Source: a virus. Taken from it: a stretch of 27,520 nucleotides of DNA. The DNA is taken from IMG/VR virus record IMGVR_UViG_3300030116_001207, positions 1 to 27,520 of that record; one strand, given 5' to 3'. The notes beneath the pieces are model-generated. The model saw only the letters and a list, made by a program, of their open reading frames with translations, had not been told where the DNA came from and searched no databases. This document shows positions 14,132-22,938 of this stretch, piece by piece. Every line of letters begins with the position of its first letter. Position 1 is the stretch's first letter. Both the position numbers and the translations under genes were made by a program.

Positions 14132-14800
14132 TTATTTATTTGAATATAATTCGTATAACGCACTAACTCTCTCCTTTTGAGTTAGCTTTTTAATATCTGC
14201 GAAGCTCATGCGCTTCTCTTTGCTTGCACTTCTTCTCAATCCGGCTTCTGCCTTTTGAGTAGATAGCATTTCTTTAAGATCCGAAAGCTCTTTATTTGTT
14301 TTAGACAATTGAGATGCCATTTTTTCTTTTGCATCTTCAACTGCTTTCTTCACCATTTCTTCAACTTCTTTCTTAGTGAACTTCTTTTCTTTCTCTTCTT
14401 CTTCTTCTTCCATCTCCTCTTCGTCCTTCTTCTTCTCATCTTCCATTTTCTCCTCCTCATCTTTCTTATGGTCTGGAGTATGGTCTAATTCCTTTTCCTC
14501 TTCTTTTTTCTCCTCTTCTGCTTCAACCATTTCTGCAATTTTACCTCCTGCAACTACGGTCTTGCCTCCACCTTCGTATTCGTATTCTCCGTCGGGTAGT
14601 GGCATACGCTCACCTTCGTCATTAACAATGAACACAGAAACGCCAACAGCAAAATCTTCTGCGTCTGTGTAAATAACTGTGCCGTTTGCTAAAGTCTTTT
14701 TAGCCATTTGCACTTCATCTTCCTTCTTGTCTTTGTCTGCAAGTTCAAGCTGTACTGAGTACTGGTGGAAGATATCTTGGATTCGTTCCTTTAGATTCAT
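14132..14800 (-). CDS. Capsid scaffolding protein
   Basis: A 222-aa protein. It opens with a short helix and a small beta domain (LANGTVIYTDAEDFAVGVSV, then DGEYEYEGGG). A very acidic Glu/Lys stretch follows (about 90-150, long runs of E and K), then a coiled coil (VEEMVKKAVEDAKEKMASQL). This is typical of a scaffold that is expelled or digested during maturation. It ends 3 bp before the capsid gene and is preceded by the candidate promoter at 14872-14902. Confidence 0.78.
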   Translation of the reverse strand: MNLKERIQDIFHQYSVQLELADKDKKEDEVQMAKKTLANGTVIYTDAEDFAVGVSVFIVNDEGERMPLPDGEYEYEGGGKTVVAGGKIAEMVEAEEEKKEEEKELDHTPDHKKDEEEKMEDEKKKDEEEMEEEEEEKEKKFTKKEVEEMVKKAVEDAKEKMASQLSKTNKELSDLKEMLSTQKAEAGLRRSASKEKRMSFADIKKLTQKERVSALYELYSNK

Positions 14801-14871
14801 ATTCTTATAACGCTTTACTGAGTACGATTCTCACAACCGTTTCAAACTTTTTTTTTACTACCGCTGTGTTT

Positions 14872-14902
14872 CAACAATAGCAAGCGTTTGCGTTATCTCA
14901 AA
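14872..14902 (-). promoter_or_regulatory. Candidate promoter for scaffold-capsid-tail tube
   Basis: TTTG (14902-14899), a 19-base spacer, then TATTGTTG (14879-14872), one mismatch from TANNTTTG. It lies in the longest gene-free stretch of the virion block (14801-14983), 72 bp before the scaffold ATG. With the terminator after the tail tube gene it would form a separate high-expression unit. The rest of the gap holds only a short repeat, GCGATTTAAGCGATTATA, and no supported gene. Confidence 0.5.
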
Positions 14903-14983
14903 AAAGTAATGGTACACCTTCACAAAACACCTATAATCGCTTAAATCGCTTTATATGCCTTGTAGCTGTATTTCACCTAAATC

Positions 14984-16345
14984 TTATTTTTTCTTAGATT
15001 TCGGATGTTTTTTTGGCAATAAATCAAAATCTCCGGTGTACTTTTTATTTTGTGGCCTGCCGTTTTTTACCAAATACAGAAACGCATTTACTCTCGCTTG
15101 AGCCCATGCAGTTGCGCTTTTTATTTTTGGAGAATGAGAAACATTGAACGCTCCTAGACCTCTTTGGAAAACAGCCTTCAACATTCCAACAGTAACCCCG
15201 TAACCTAATTTCTTCTTATACCTTTCATTAAATTCATCGGACTTTTTCTGTAAAGTCTTTTCATCTTTCTTGCTAACCTTGGCACTTCTTGTATCTTTTG
15301 CTGTACCTCTTGCAGTTCCTTTTCCTTTTGGGTTTGGGTTAGGTGTTCCACTCTTCGGTGCTTTCTTGCTTCTCTTCACTCCACCTCTCGGCCCTATCTT
15401 GGCAAGCTCACTCTCCAAAAGATCCAAACCGGCTTCAATCTCAATTGCGCTCAATACTTCTAATTCTTTCATCTTAGACTTTGCCCAACGTAATCCTGCT
15501 TTACCTCCCCAAAGCAAATAGCTTATTGTTCCACAAGCTTTCGTATCGTTTGGGTCGTAATAAGTTTCTGCCCTTGAAAGGAAAGATATCATGCGCTTAA
15601 TCGTCTCAACTGAAACTGCTTCACCTTGTGCAAGCTGTTGCGCTCTTACCTTACCTGTTTGTGTTGCGCACTTATTATCTACCTTCTCATTTAATTCAAT
15701 ACCTCTTCTTGCATTGTTTTTGACTGCATCAGGATAATCTGCAAAGCTTTCAAGATATCTTTTATTATCCTTATATCTTTTATCCTTTCTTACTTGAATA
15801 GATTTTAATTCCTCTTTTTTTTCTACTTCCATTCTATCTGCAAAAAAACCCTCAATACTAAATCCTTTTACCTTTCCGGATTTAACGTACTCGTTCCATA
15901 TTGCTTCGTTGTTTACTTTAATACTTACCATCCATGTTCCCTTCGGCACATCCAATCCATATTTCCTAGATTTGTCCTTTTCATCATCTTCAACTAACCA
16001 CGATTCAACAACGCTTAAACCTCTAATGTCATGCTCATGCTCTAACGTCATGTTGTTCTGATTCCCAAAACTCATGAACATCTCCATTGCTTTGCGTACT
16101 GTTGCTTTTGAGAAGTAAACGTAAAACTCCTCTCCATCATCATTCTTTCTGTAAATAGGTTTATCAGGAATCAACGCAGGCCCTAATACAATTCTCTTCT
16201 CCTTATCAACTTCTGCAAATTGTATTCTTTGCTGATCTTTTAATGCAACAAAATCACTCTCTATTGCAGGAAATTCTACAAGTGAAATTGCATCAATTCC
16301 GAAAACTTCGGCTTCTTCGTCTATTACTAATTCTAAAATCTTCAT
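14984..16345 (-). CDS. XkdF-like prohead protease fused to two further domains
   Basis: A 453-aa protein. Residues 1-185 resemble XkdF-type putative serine proteases (Peptidase_S78_2): MTLEHEHDI carries the likely His and KGFSIEGFF the likely Ser. Residues about 190-300 are a second module (DAVKNNARRGIELNEK, then CGTISYLLWGGKAGLRWAKS) seen on its own or fused in other phages. A basic, low-complexity linker (310-360) follows, then a third module (GYGVTVGMLKAVFQRGLGAF, then SATAWAQARVNAFLYLVK). The role of the second and third is unknown; head assembly or DNA binding is plausible. It overlaps the tape measure by 4 bp. Confidence 0.75.
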   Translation of the reverse strand: MKILELVIDEEAEVFGIDAISLVEFPAIESDFVALKDQQRIQFAEVDKEKRIVLGPALIPDKPIYRKNDDGEEFYVYFSKATVRKAMEMFMSFGNQNNMTLEHEHDIRGLSVVESWLVEDDEKDKSRKYGLDVPKGTWMVSIKVNNEAIWNEYVKSGKVKGFSIEGFFADRMEVEKKEELKSIQVRKDKRYKDNKRYLESFADYPDAVKNNARRGIELNEKVDNKCATQTGKVRAQQLAQGEAVSVETIKRMISFLSRAETYYDPNDTKACGTISYLLWGGKAGLRWAKSKMKELEVLSAIEIEAGLDLLESELAKIGPRGGVKRSKKAPKSGTPNPNPKGKGTARGTAKDTRSAKVSKKDEKTLQKKSDEFNERYKKKLGYGVTVGMLKAVFQRGLGAFNVSHSPKIKSATAWAQARVNAFLYLVKNGRPQNKKYTGDFDLLPKKHPKSKKK

Positions 16346-18330
16346 CCTACTAAGCTTGCTTGGTCGTTAATTAATTGGTCGCTCTGTTGGCTGTTTGTTA
16401 CTTCACTACTTATCACAAATGCCTGTACGTTACTTTGGGCACCTTCTCCTAAGAATGACAGGTCGAGCATCCCCCCTGTACCTCCTTCTGTTTGTTGTTG
16501 TCCTGAACCTTCGGGTATACCTTGTGGTGCTGCACTTCCTCCACCTGCTCCCGAAAGCAATGGCTCTCCTTCAAATGTTTGCTGTTTTATTTTTCCAATA
16601 TTTGCTATGCCCATTGCTATTGCTGCTGCTGCTGCAAGTCCACCCAATACAGGCCCAACTACAGGTATGCCTGCTAATGAGTTGTAAGAGCTAACTGCAC
16701 TCTCATACATACTAATTGTTGCTTGAGCAATCTGTAACTTTTTTCCTCTATCAAACTGCTTTTTAGCTTGTTTGTTTTGTTCTTGAAGCAACTTATTATG
16801 TTGCTGTATTAACCTATTTTTCTCCTCTGCGTTTGCAGCAGCATCTATGGCTGCTAACCTCTTTTCATTATCTTTTTTCTCTTGTTCAGATACTCCTCCA
16901 AAAGCTTCATTCAATGCCATCAAAGCATTTAGCGACTGCTGTGCAACAGCTAACATAGCTGCTTGCTTTTCCTTTTCTTTTGCTATATCTTTAGCATCAT
17001 CCTCCTCCTTTTTCAATCTTCTTTCCTCTGCGTGCTTATCTTCCAAAGCTGCAAGCTCTAACTGCTGTTGTGCCAAAAGTTCTGTTGTATCAAACCCATA
17101 CTTCTCTGCTAATGTTATCTGCTGTGCATAATGTGCAGCTAAATCTGCAAGCTCTTTCTCTTGGTCTGATAACGTACGCTCATTCCTCCTTTCTGCTATT
17201 GTATTAAAAAATTCGGTTTCTGCAGCGAGCCTCTCTTGTTGCAAACTGATAATCTTATTGTTCAGCTCTGTTGCTAAAGCTAACCCCTCCTCTTCAATGG
17301 CATAGTACTCAACACGCAGGTCGTTAATCTTCTGCGCCATCTCCTCATTATCTTCATTAATTTTGGCTTCTTGTTTTGCTAATCGAATCGCATCAAGCAC
17401 GTTATTCTGCCTCAACTTTCTCAACCTCTCCTCTTTCTGTGCAGCTTCTGTTGCAGCTTTAATTCTTTCCTCAACAGACTTATTCATGTTGTCGCTGTCC
17501 ATCTTCAACTGCGCAATCTCGGATCTTTGTTTTGCCGTTTCTAATGCAACGCTTCGAATATTATCACGCAATTTTCTTTGTGCATTTGCTAGCTTTACGG
17601 CCAATCTAGCCTGCACACTCATTTCTTCAGTTAATTCACTTACAAATTTCTTTGCATCCTTAAATGCTTTTATGAACGGCCCTGCAACTTGGCTTGCTGC
17701 TGTACTTATTTCTTTCTTTGTTTCTGATATTGCGTCTTGCGTCTTTTTTAGCTCCTTCTCTAATCCAGACGTATCAGCAAATCCTGCACTAAAAAACTCT
17801 AATGCTGCAATTCCTGCCTGAATTAAACCGGCTTTCATTTTTTGCAGAACCAGTATGAAACTCTCTTTTATAAGTTTAACTACACCTGATATTACACTAT
17901 AAACAGTATTTATCTTCTCATTGATAAAATCAATTGCCTTTTGAGGTTGAGTAAATGCTGTAAATAATGCCTCACCTACTTGCACCACTACATCCACCAA
18001 TACGCTCACTACAGCACCAATGGCAGCCATAGTTTGCTCAACAACTCTAGCAACTTTGTCATTCTTCATTAACTGTTGCCCAAGTTTTACAAGCAACATA
18101 ATCAATAAACCAATTCCAGTAGCAGCAATAGCTTTTCCTAATGCCTGAAATCCTAGCTTACCCACATTGAGGCCTTTGCCTAACGCTCCAAAACCTTTCT
18201 TTCCTTTCTTACCTATATCACCGGCTTTCTCTCCTACATCATCTAATTGTTTATCTACCTGTTGTAGACCAGAAGTAATTTGGCCTGTATCAGCATCAAA
18301 TTCTAATATAATTTTTTTCTTAGCATCCAT
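16342..18330 (-). CDS. Tail tape measure protein
   Basis: A 662-aa protein. The N-terminus is charged helix (LQQVDKQLDDVGEKAGDIGK), followed by two hydrophobic stretches (about 65-85, AIAATGIGLLIMLLVKLG, and 100-120). A long Ala/Glu/Lys/Gln coiled coil (about 230-540) comes next, then a hydrophobic Ala-rich segment and a Gly/Ser/Gln-rich end with NVQAFVISSEVTNSQQSD, as in other Bacteroidota tape measures. At roughly 1.5 angstroms per residue it predicts a tail near 100 nm. It lies between the tip proteins and the protease, not next to the chaperone gene. Confidence 0.85.
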   Translation of the reverse strand: MDAKKKIILEFDADTGQITSGLQQVDKQLDDVGEKAGDIGKKGKKGFGALGKGLNVGKLGFQALGKAIAATGIGLLIMLLVKLGQQLMKNDKVARVVEQTMAAIGAVVSVLVDVVVQVGEALFTAFTQPQKAIDFINEKINTVYSVISGVVKLIKESFILVLQKMKAGLIQAGIAALEFFSAGFADTSGLEKELKKTQDAISETKKEISTAASQVAGPFIKAFKDAKKFVSELTEEMSVQARLAVKLANAQRKLRDNIRSVALETAKQRSEIAQLKMDSDNMNKSVEERIKAATEAAQKEERLRKLRQNNVLDAIRLAKQEAKINEDNEEMAQKINDLRVEYYAIEEEGLALATELNNKIISLQQERLAAETEFFNTIAERRNERTLSDQEKELADLAAHYAQQITLAEKYGFDTTELLAQQQLELAALEDKHAEERRLKKEEDDAKDIAKEKEKQAAMLAVAQQSLNALMALNEAFGGVSEQEKKDNEKRLAAIDAAANAEEKNRLIQQHNKLLQEQNKQAKKQFDRGKKLQIAQATISMYESAVSSYNSLAGIPVVGPVLGGLAAAAAIAMGIANIGKIKQQTFEGEPLLSGAGGGSAAPQGIPEGSGQQQTEGGTGGMLDLSFLGEGAQSNVQAFVISSEVTNSQQSDQLINDQASLVG

Positions 18331-18332
18331 CC

Positions 18333-18530
18333 TTAACGCAGAAAATTAATTAGTGATGAAACCAAAAAAAAGATCATGTACGCATACGCAGAAAGAAAAA
18401 TCGTTGTAAATACAATATCCAAAACTTTTATCATCACGCTCGGTTTTTTATATGGTTTTGCATTTGCAATAAGCAAATCAATCCCCTCCATGATATAACT
18501 CCGGTCTTTCATTTTTCTCACTTTCATCAT
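18333..18530 (-). CDS. Small membrane protein, 65 aa
   Basis: One clear hydrophobic segment near the C-terminus (IVFTTIFLSAYAYMIFFLV) after a basic first half. In-frame ATGs at codons 2, 7 and 14 make the start uncertain. It overlaps the tip gene by 4 bp and ends 2 bp from the tape measure. A tail-associated or membrane role is plausible; a holin role is less likely because it is far from the endolysin. Confidence 0.6.
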   Translation of the reverse strand: MMKVRKMKDRSYIMEGIDLLIANAKPYKKPSVMIKVLDIVFTTIFLSAYAYMIFFLVSSLINFLR

Positions 18531-20893
18531 CCGTTATTTTGAACAGGTGTTGTTGGTGCTACTGCAATATTTCCTAATGCTCTGCATCTACTATTGCCCC
18601 CTGCTTTATCCGGTGTAAATACATATCCATAGCGTTCACAGCACTCCTTACTCCCAAAATCTGTTGGACTTCCATTAAACGTAATAATCCCTTCATTTGT
18701 CACGTCTGTTGGAATATCTGCGCAATCTGCAATACTTGAAAGGATTTTAATTAGCTTAACTCTGCAAGGTGCTTCTGTTGTTGCGTCGTAATTCCTTATC
18801 TCAAGAATCCTGTAATAAGTATTCTCAATTAGAATCTTATCATTAAATTCGAAAGTGGCAATATCTTCTGCTGTTAAAAACATTGAACATTCCACCAACC
18901 TTGCATCAGTCGAATACAGCTCATTTACATAACCGCTGTAATATTTATAGTAAAGATTATTTAATACTAAACTTTGATTAGGTATCAATGGAATCTCTGA
19001 ACCAAAATTTAACCAATTATCTTCAACCTCTGGATAACGTGCGTTGAAACTACTGAACAGCGGAAACGCACTAATCGTAGCTAACGAGCCATCATCTTGC
19101 CTAACCTTATAATCGCCTGTCATACCGGATTGTAAATAGTTGTAATATGCTAATTTTATTTTAGGTTTCTGAACGGCTAATCCTTTATCATCAATTGCTC
19201 TGTGTATCGTCACATTTGAGTTAGGCACTACACTCATAATGTAAGGCGCAAAAGGAGTCTTTATTGTTATATCACCAGAGGCAAAATCGTTACCGGGGTC
19301 TAGTACTTCCTTTTGACCATATACTCTATTCAGTTGGTCTTTCACAGCTTTATTAATGAAATCTCCACCCTCTGAATGTGTCCACCTGTATTTTCCTTTC
19401 TGAATATCTGTCGTTGGCTTTATGACAAAATCCTTTGTAAAATCTACTTTGTTTGTCCAATCCTTTTCCGTACCAGTAGCCATGTAATCTGTAAACGGCT
19501 CAATCTTTAATTTTTTAGGATTAACTGCATCCGGAATGAACACAAGGTTAAACATTTTTTGCAATCCTGCTAAAAAGTCTATTTGTTTAAGTTCAGGAAT
19601 ATTCAAACTAGGGTCAATATCAAACCCTGTTGCCTCTGATGCATCTGCTTCAATTCTTATACTAGAACCTTCTGCCGATGCAATACTATTTGAACCAATC
19701 ATTGTTGCTGTTCCTGAACCTGTATTTGCAAATTCTGCTTCGATATAATCCCCTGCATTTACAAGCAAATTATGTACTACTGTACCTGCTGCGTAATCTC
19801 CTGTCGGATCTAAAATAGCAGTATTAGTTGATGCAGAAACGGAAAAAAGTGTTTGTAATACTGAACCGCCTGAATCCTTTAACTGCACTCTTACATACGC
19901 ATTGCTAGCTCTAATTTTTGGTTCAACTCTTATATACTGTGTTATAGGTGCTGTCCATCTATATGTAGTATTGTTCCAATTTGTTCCGGGGTCTGTTCCT
20001 CCATTAACGGTGTCTACAAATGCAATTACTGAAAAGCTCGAAGAAGTTGTTGTTTGGTTTGTAGCTAAACCAACCCTAGCACCGTTGTCTTGTACATCAT
20101 CTGAAACTATGCCTAATGTACCTCCTGCATGCATCGGAACGTATATATTACCGAAATCATTTGTGTCCATGAAATCCGATGTAAACGTAAATCCTGCATC
20201 TGTTAGAATCTGTGTTACAAGAAACTTTGCCTTTACAAATGGAGTAAAATCGCATTGATTCAGTACGTTATTAGTTCCATTACCTCCCCACAAAGGGTAA
20301 GAGTTTGCCGGTGCGGTATCATCCCAACCAACTGTATATAGTGGGGCAACTCCCCAATTTCTTCCCTTATCCATAACACCATATACAATCGTTCCATCTA
20401 AGGGTGCAGTACCAAACATTAACCAACTTGTCAAAATGTTTCCATAATTAACTGTTGTATCTAATGCTGTTAGAGTCAATTCACTCATTAACGAACCTCC
20501 AACTGCATTCAACAAATCAACTGCCTGCCCAAAAAACACCAACTCAATATCGTAGAAATCTTTTTTCTGTCTGTATACAGCTTTAACCTGTACGCTCCCT
20601 CTGATTAAAGGAACTGTATTTTTAGATAATTCAGCTCTGATCTTTTGTTTTACGCTGAAATTTCCATTTATTAAAGATGATGTTTCTGCAACACCGGGAT
20701 TAATTACACCTCCAAAAAAGTCAAGATTTTTCTTTGTGGCCGGAATCCGGAATGTTTGAGAATAACTGCCAACAGCTTTGTTAATTTCTGAAACCTCTGT
20801 GTATCTGAATAACAGATTTACCGGCAGATTTTGATAAACCTCTAAATCGTATTGTTCAGTTTCTGCGCTGTTCCAAACTCTTAATCTTAACAT
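18527..20893 (-). CDS. Large tail-tip / host-interaction protein
   Basis: A 788-aa strand-rich protein. Residues 1-110 contain NLPVNLLFRYTEVSEINKAV and GSYSQTFRIPATKKNLDFFG, which mark a baseplate-like protein widespread in Bacteroidota phages. A central part (about 270-420) looks like inserted beta-sandwich or carbohydrate-binding-type repeats. The C-terminus holds KECCERYGYVF and NSRCRALG, a small Cys knot that may be surface exposed and host specific. It overlaps its upstream partner by 7 bp. Expected role: distal tail and receptor contact. Confidence 0.75.
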   Translation of the reverse strand: MLRLRVWNSAETEQYDLEVYQNLPVNLLFRYTEVSEINKAVGSYSQTFRIPATKKNLDFFGGVINPGVAETSSLINGNFSVKQKIRAELSKNTVPLIRGSVQVKAVYRQKKDFYDIELVFFGQAVDLLNAVGGSLMSELTLTALDTTVNYGNILTSWLMFGTAPLDGTIVYGVMDKGRNWGVAPLYTVGWDDTAPANSYPLWGGNGTNNVLNQCDFTPFVKAKFLVTQILTDAGFTFTSDFMDTNDFGNIYVPMHAGGTLGIVSDDVQDNGARVGLATNQTTTSSSFSVIAFVDTVNGGTDPGTNWNNTTYRWTAPITQYIRVEPKIRASNAYVRVQLKDSGGSVLQTLFSVSASTNTAILDPTGDYAAGTVVHNLLVNAGDYIEAEFANTGSGTATMIGSNSIASAEGSSIRIEADASEATGFDIDPSLNIPELKQIDFLAGLQKMFNLVFIPDAVNPKKLKIEPFTDYMATGTEKDWTNKVDFTKDFVIKPTTDIQKGKYRWTHSEGGDFINKAVKDQLNRVYGQKEVLDPGNDFASGDITIKTPFAPYIMSVVPNSNVTIHRAIDDKGLAVQKPKIKLAYYNYLQSGMTGDYKVRQDDGSLATISAFPLFSSFNARYPEVEDNWLNFGSEIPLIPNQSLVLNNLYYKYYSGYVNELYSTDARLVECSMFLTAEDIATFEFNDKILIENTYYRILEIRNYDATTEAPCRVKLIKILSSIADCADIPTDVTNEGIITFNGSPTDFGSKECCERYGYVFTPDKAGGNSRCRALGNIAVAPTTPVQNNG

Positions 20894-22203
20894 CTTATAT
20901 CCTGTGCTAATGTTACTTTAACGCTTACATCAAAAATTCTGCTTTGTGCTTTATCTCTTATTGTTAAGCTTTTTGTATCAACTATGACCGGCAACCATTT
21001 ATCTCTGTCAATTAAAAACGAAGTATCTGAATCACTATCCCCATAACGCATGAATACGTTACTGCTCCTCAATAATCCTTCTAACTGATAAAACTCTTCT
21101 TTCTTAAAGCTATTGCTTTTTAATGTGTAACTCTGCTTAGCTGTTATTTGATATGGCTCTTTATTTCTTGCTGTTGTTGCAAATGAGAATGTTGCTGCAT
21201 CATAATCACCAAGCTGTTTGTAGAAAGGTTTATTCTCAACCGTTTCTAGCTTGTCTGCATTTCCATCAAAGTTCAAGTAATCCCAACCTCCCAATCTGTT
21301 TGCGTAAGCTATCTGCACTCGTTCATTTTTATAAACTCCACAATCTTTGTAAACTCGAATGTATTTTGATTTTCTATTTGCTGACGTATCAGCTAACCAA
21401 AGAAGGTAATAAGTCCATGATGAATTGTTGGCATGACTTGGCAAATTAGTTGATGTAAACCTCAAACTTGCAGGTGCTAATCCAGTAAAGTGTAGCTTTT
21501 GGTCATAGTTTGTGTCAGCAAGAGTATTACCTCCATCTGATGATATACGGTGGAAATCTAACGTACCTAAAGTTCCTGCATCATTATAAAGTTGATAATA
21601 AACTCTTTCATCATCTCCACTTATAACTGTATCATCATGAATCCATGCAACCACGCCCTCATCATTATCTGCAAAATAATAATCTACTGCACTATTAATT
21701 CCTTGTCCGCTGACTTCTTTATCATCCCATCTTTCTGTTAACCAACCTTTGAAGCTTGTGCCTGTTGGATAATACTTGGCAAAACTTGGGTGCAAACCCT
21801 CACTTATCTGCTGTGTTCCATCCACAAGATAAATGTATTTTGAAGCTTCATTAAGCGTTTCTGATGTTCCGTCAAACGTACCAATCCTCACCCTGAATCT
21901 TCTAGTGCCTACTGTTGAATGGTCAATTTTTGCAGCCATGTCGAAAATCGAAAGTGTACCGTCACTAATGTTATTATCTACTTTCAATCTGTGTTTCACT
22001 ATTTGAGATAAGTCAAAGTGTGCTTTGTTATTTGTATTAGCTGTCAAGTACAATTTCGCAATCTGTGTCGCGTTCTCAAATACCACTACAATAAACCTAT
22101 GCGATGCAGATACAGCACCACCATCATCACTTATCGTGTACATCAATACTTGGTTCGCCGGTACATAAGTCTCTGCCGGTGCTGAATCGAATTGTGCAGC
22201 CAT
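20887..22203 (-). CDS. Distal tail / virion structural protein
   Basis: A 438-aa protein, strand-rich throughout. The region around 295-325 reads VQIAYANRLGGWDYLNF, followed by KPFYKQLGDYD, a combination seen in a conserved tail protein of Bacteroidota phages that lies beside the tip protein. It likely forms a ring between tube and tip. The start MAAQFDSAPAETYVPANQ follows the neck gene by 2 bp. Confidence 0.7.
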   Translation of the reverse strand: MAAQFDSAPAETYVPANQVLMYTISDDGGAVSASHRFIVVVFENATQIAKLYLTANTNNKAHFDLSQIVKHRLKVDNNISDGTLSIFDMAAKIDHSTVGTRRFRVRIGTFDGTSETLNEASKYIYLVDGTQQISEGLHPSFAKYYPTGTSFKGWLTERWDDKEVSGQGINSAVDYYFADNDEGVVAWIHDDTVISGDDERVYYQLYNDAGTLGTLDFHRISSDGGNTLADTNYDQKLHFTGLAPASLRFTSTNLPSHANNSSWTYYLLWLADTSANRKSKYIRVYKDCGVYKNERVQIAYANRLGGWDYLNFDGNADKLETVENKPFYKQLGDYDAATFSFATTARNKEPYQITAKQSYTLKSNSFKKEEFYQLEGLLRSSNVFMRYGDSDSDTSFLIDRDKWLPVIVDTKSLTIRDKAQSRIFDVSVKVTLAQDIRC

Positions 22204-22205
22204 GT

Positions 22206-22769
22206 CTATCCTTCTTTTAAGTTATCGTTGTTCTCTATTGATTTTTGAATCTGCTCTAGTAAATCTAACGCAATAGCCTCTCCTATCTTACTTTGATGCT
22301 TTGGATATACCATTTCAAACGCATCATCAAAAAACGCAAGTCCGGGTATTCCCTTCTCCTGTATTTTCTTGGCGATTCCAAATGCAGCTCCCTTTAATCT
22401 TGCCGGTGTTGCCTTTACAAAAGATCCTTTATCGTCTCTCAATCTTACAGGTTTCACCTTCATCCATTTTGCAATTGCATCAATAGGAGGCATTTTTTTT
22501 CCATACTTAAACGGAGTATCGGGTCTGCTTTTCTTTGTACCTGAAACTCCATAGTGTATGAACTTAGCATAGGGTGCTAACGAACCAAACACCACATCCC
22601 CTGTTGCTTCATTAACATCACCGTACAAGCTTTTCTGTAATCTCCTCCTCTTCGTTCCTCCGTAAGACGTATTCTTGCCAATCCTTCGAGTACCTAAATT
22701 CTGTTGTGCTTTTTTTACAACTGCGTGCTTAAACTTCTGGAGGGCAATTTTAGTCTTTTTTCCAATCAT
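22206..22769 (-). CDS. Neck/tail-completion protein (HK97 gp10-like)
   Basis: A 187-aa basic protein resembling HK97 gp10-like proteins: a basic helix at the start (KTKIALQKFKHAVVKKAQQN), a Gly/Lys/Arg loop, FGSLAPYAKFIHYGVSG as the common core strand, and KGIPGLAFFDDAFE near the end. It would sit at the head-tail joint. Its start overlaps the small membrane peptide gene as TAATG. Confidence 0.72.
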   Translation of the reverse strand: MIGKKTKIALQKFKHAVVKKAQQNLGTRRIGKNTSYGGTKRRRLQKSLYGDVNEATGDVVFGSLAPYAKFIHYGVSGTKKSRPDTPFKYGKKMPPIDAIAKWMKVKPVRLRDDKGSFVKATPARLKGAAFGIAKKIQEKGIPGLAFFDDAFEMVYPKHQSKIGEAIALDLLEQIQKSIENNDNLKEG

Positions 22770-22927
22770 TACTTCTTCCTAGTATCTCCTGTAATTGAGG
22801 TAATAAAAGTATCTATCCAACCGAATACTTTGTTATCTTTTTCTGTTGGTGTAAGATTAACAACGATTTTAGCAAATGCTAGTAAGCCAATTATTAACTC
22901 TGCCCAATTTTCAATTATAAACTCCAT
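22769..22927 (-). CDS. Small one-helix membrane protein, 52 aa (holin-like)
   Basis: ATG at 22927 to TAA at 22769. The product begins MEFIIENWAELIIGLLAFAK, a membrane helix (residues 10-25), followed by NLTPTEKDN and FGWIDTFITSITG and a basic end. This pattern is widespread among small proteins of Bacteroidota phages. The TAATG overlap with the neck gene supports it. It may be a second holin or a structural membrane peptide. Confidence 0.75.
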   Translation of the reverse strand: MEFIIENWAELIIGLLAFAKIVVNLTPTEKDNKVFGWIDTFITSITGDTRKK

Positions 22928-22938
22928 TATATTAATTT

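Noticed and set aside
14376-14672. Plus-strand open frame rich in Ser and Phe (98 aa)
   Set aside because: It is the antisense shadow of the Glu/Lys-rich scaffold region; low-complexity coding DNA produces long open frames on the other strand.
17363-17821. Long plus-strand open frame (152 aa)
   Set aside because: Antisense to the coiled-coil tape measure gene; composition is Ala/Ser/Leu-biased and no start context or neighbour supports it.
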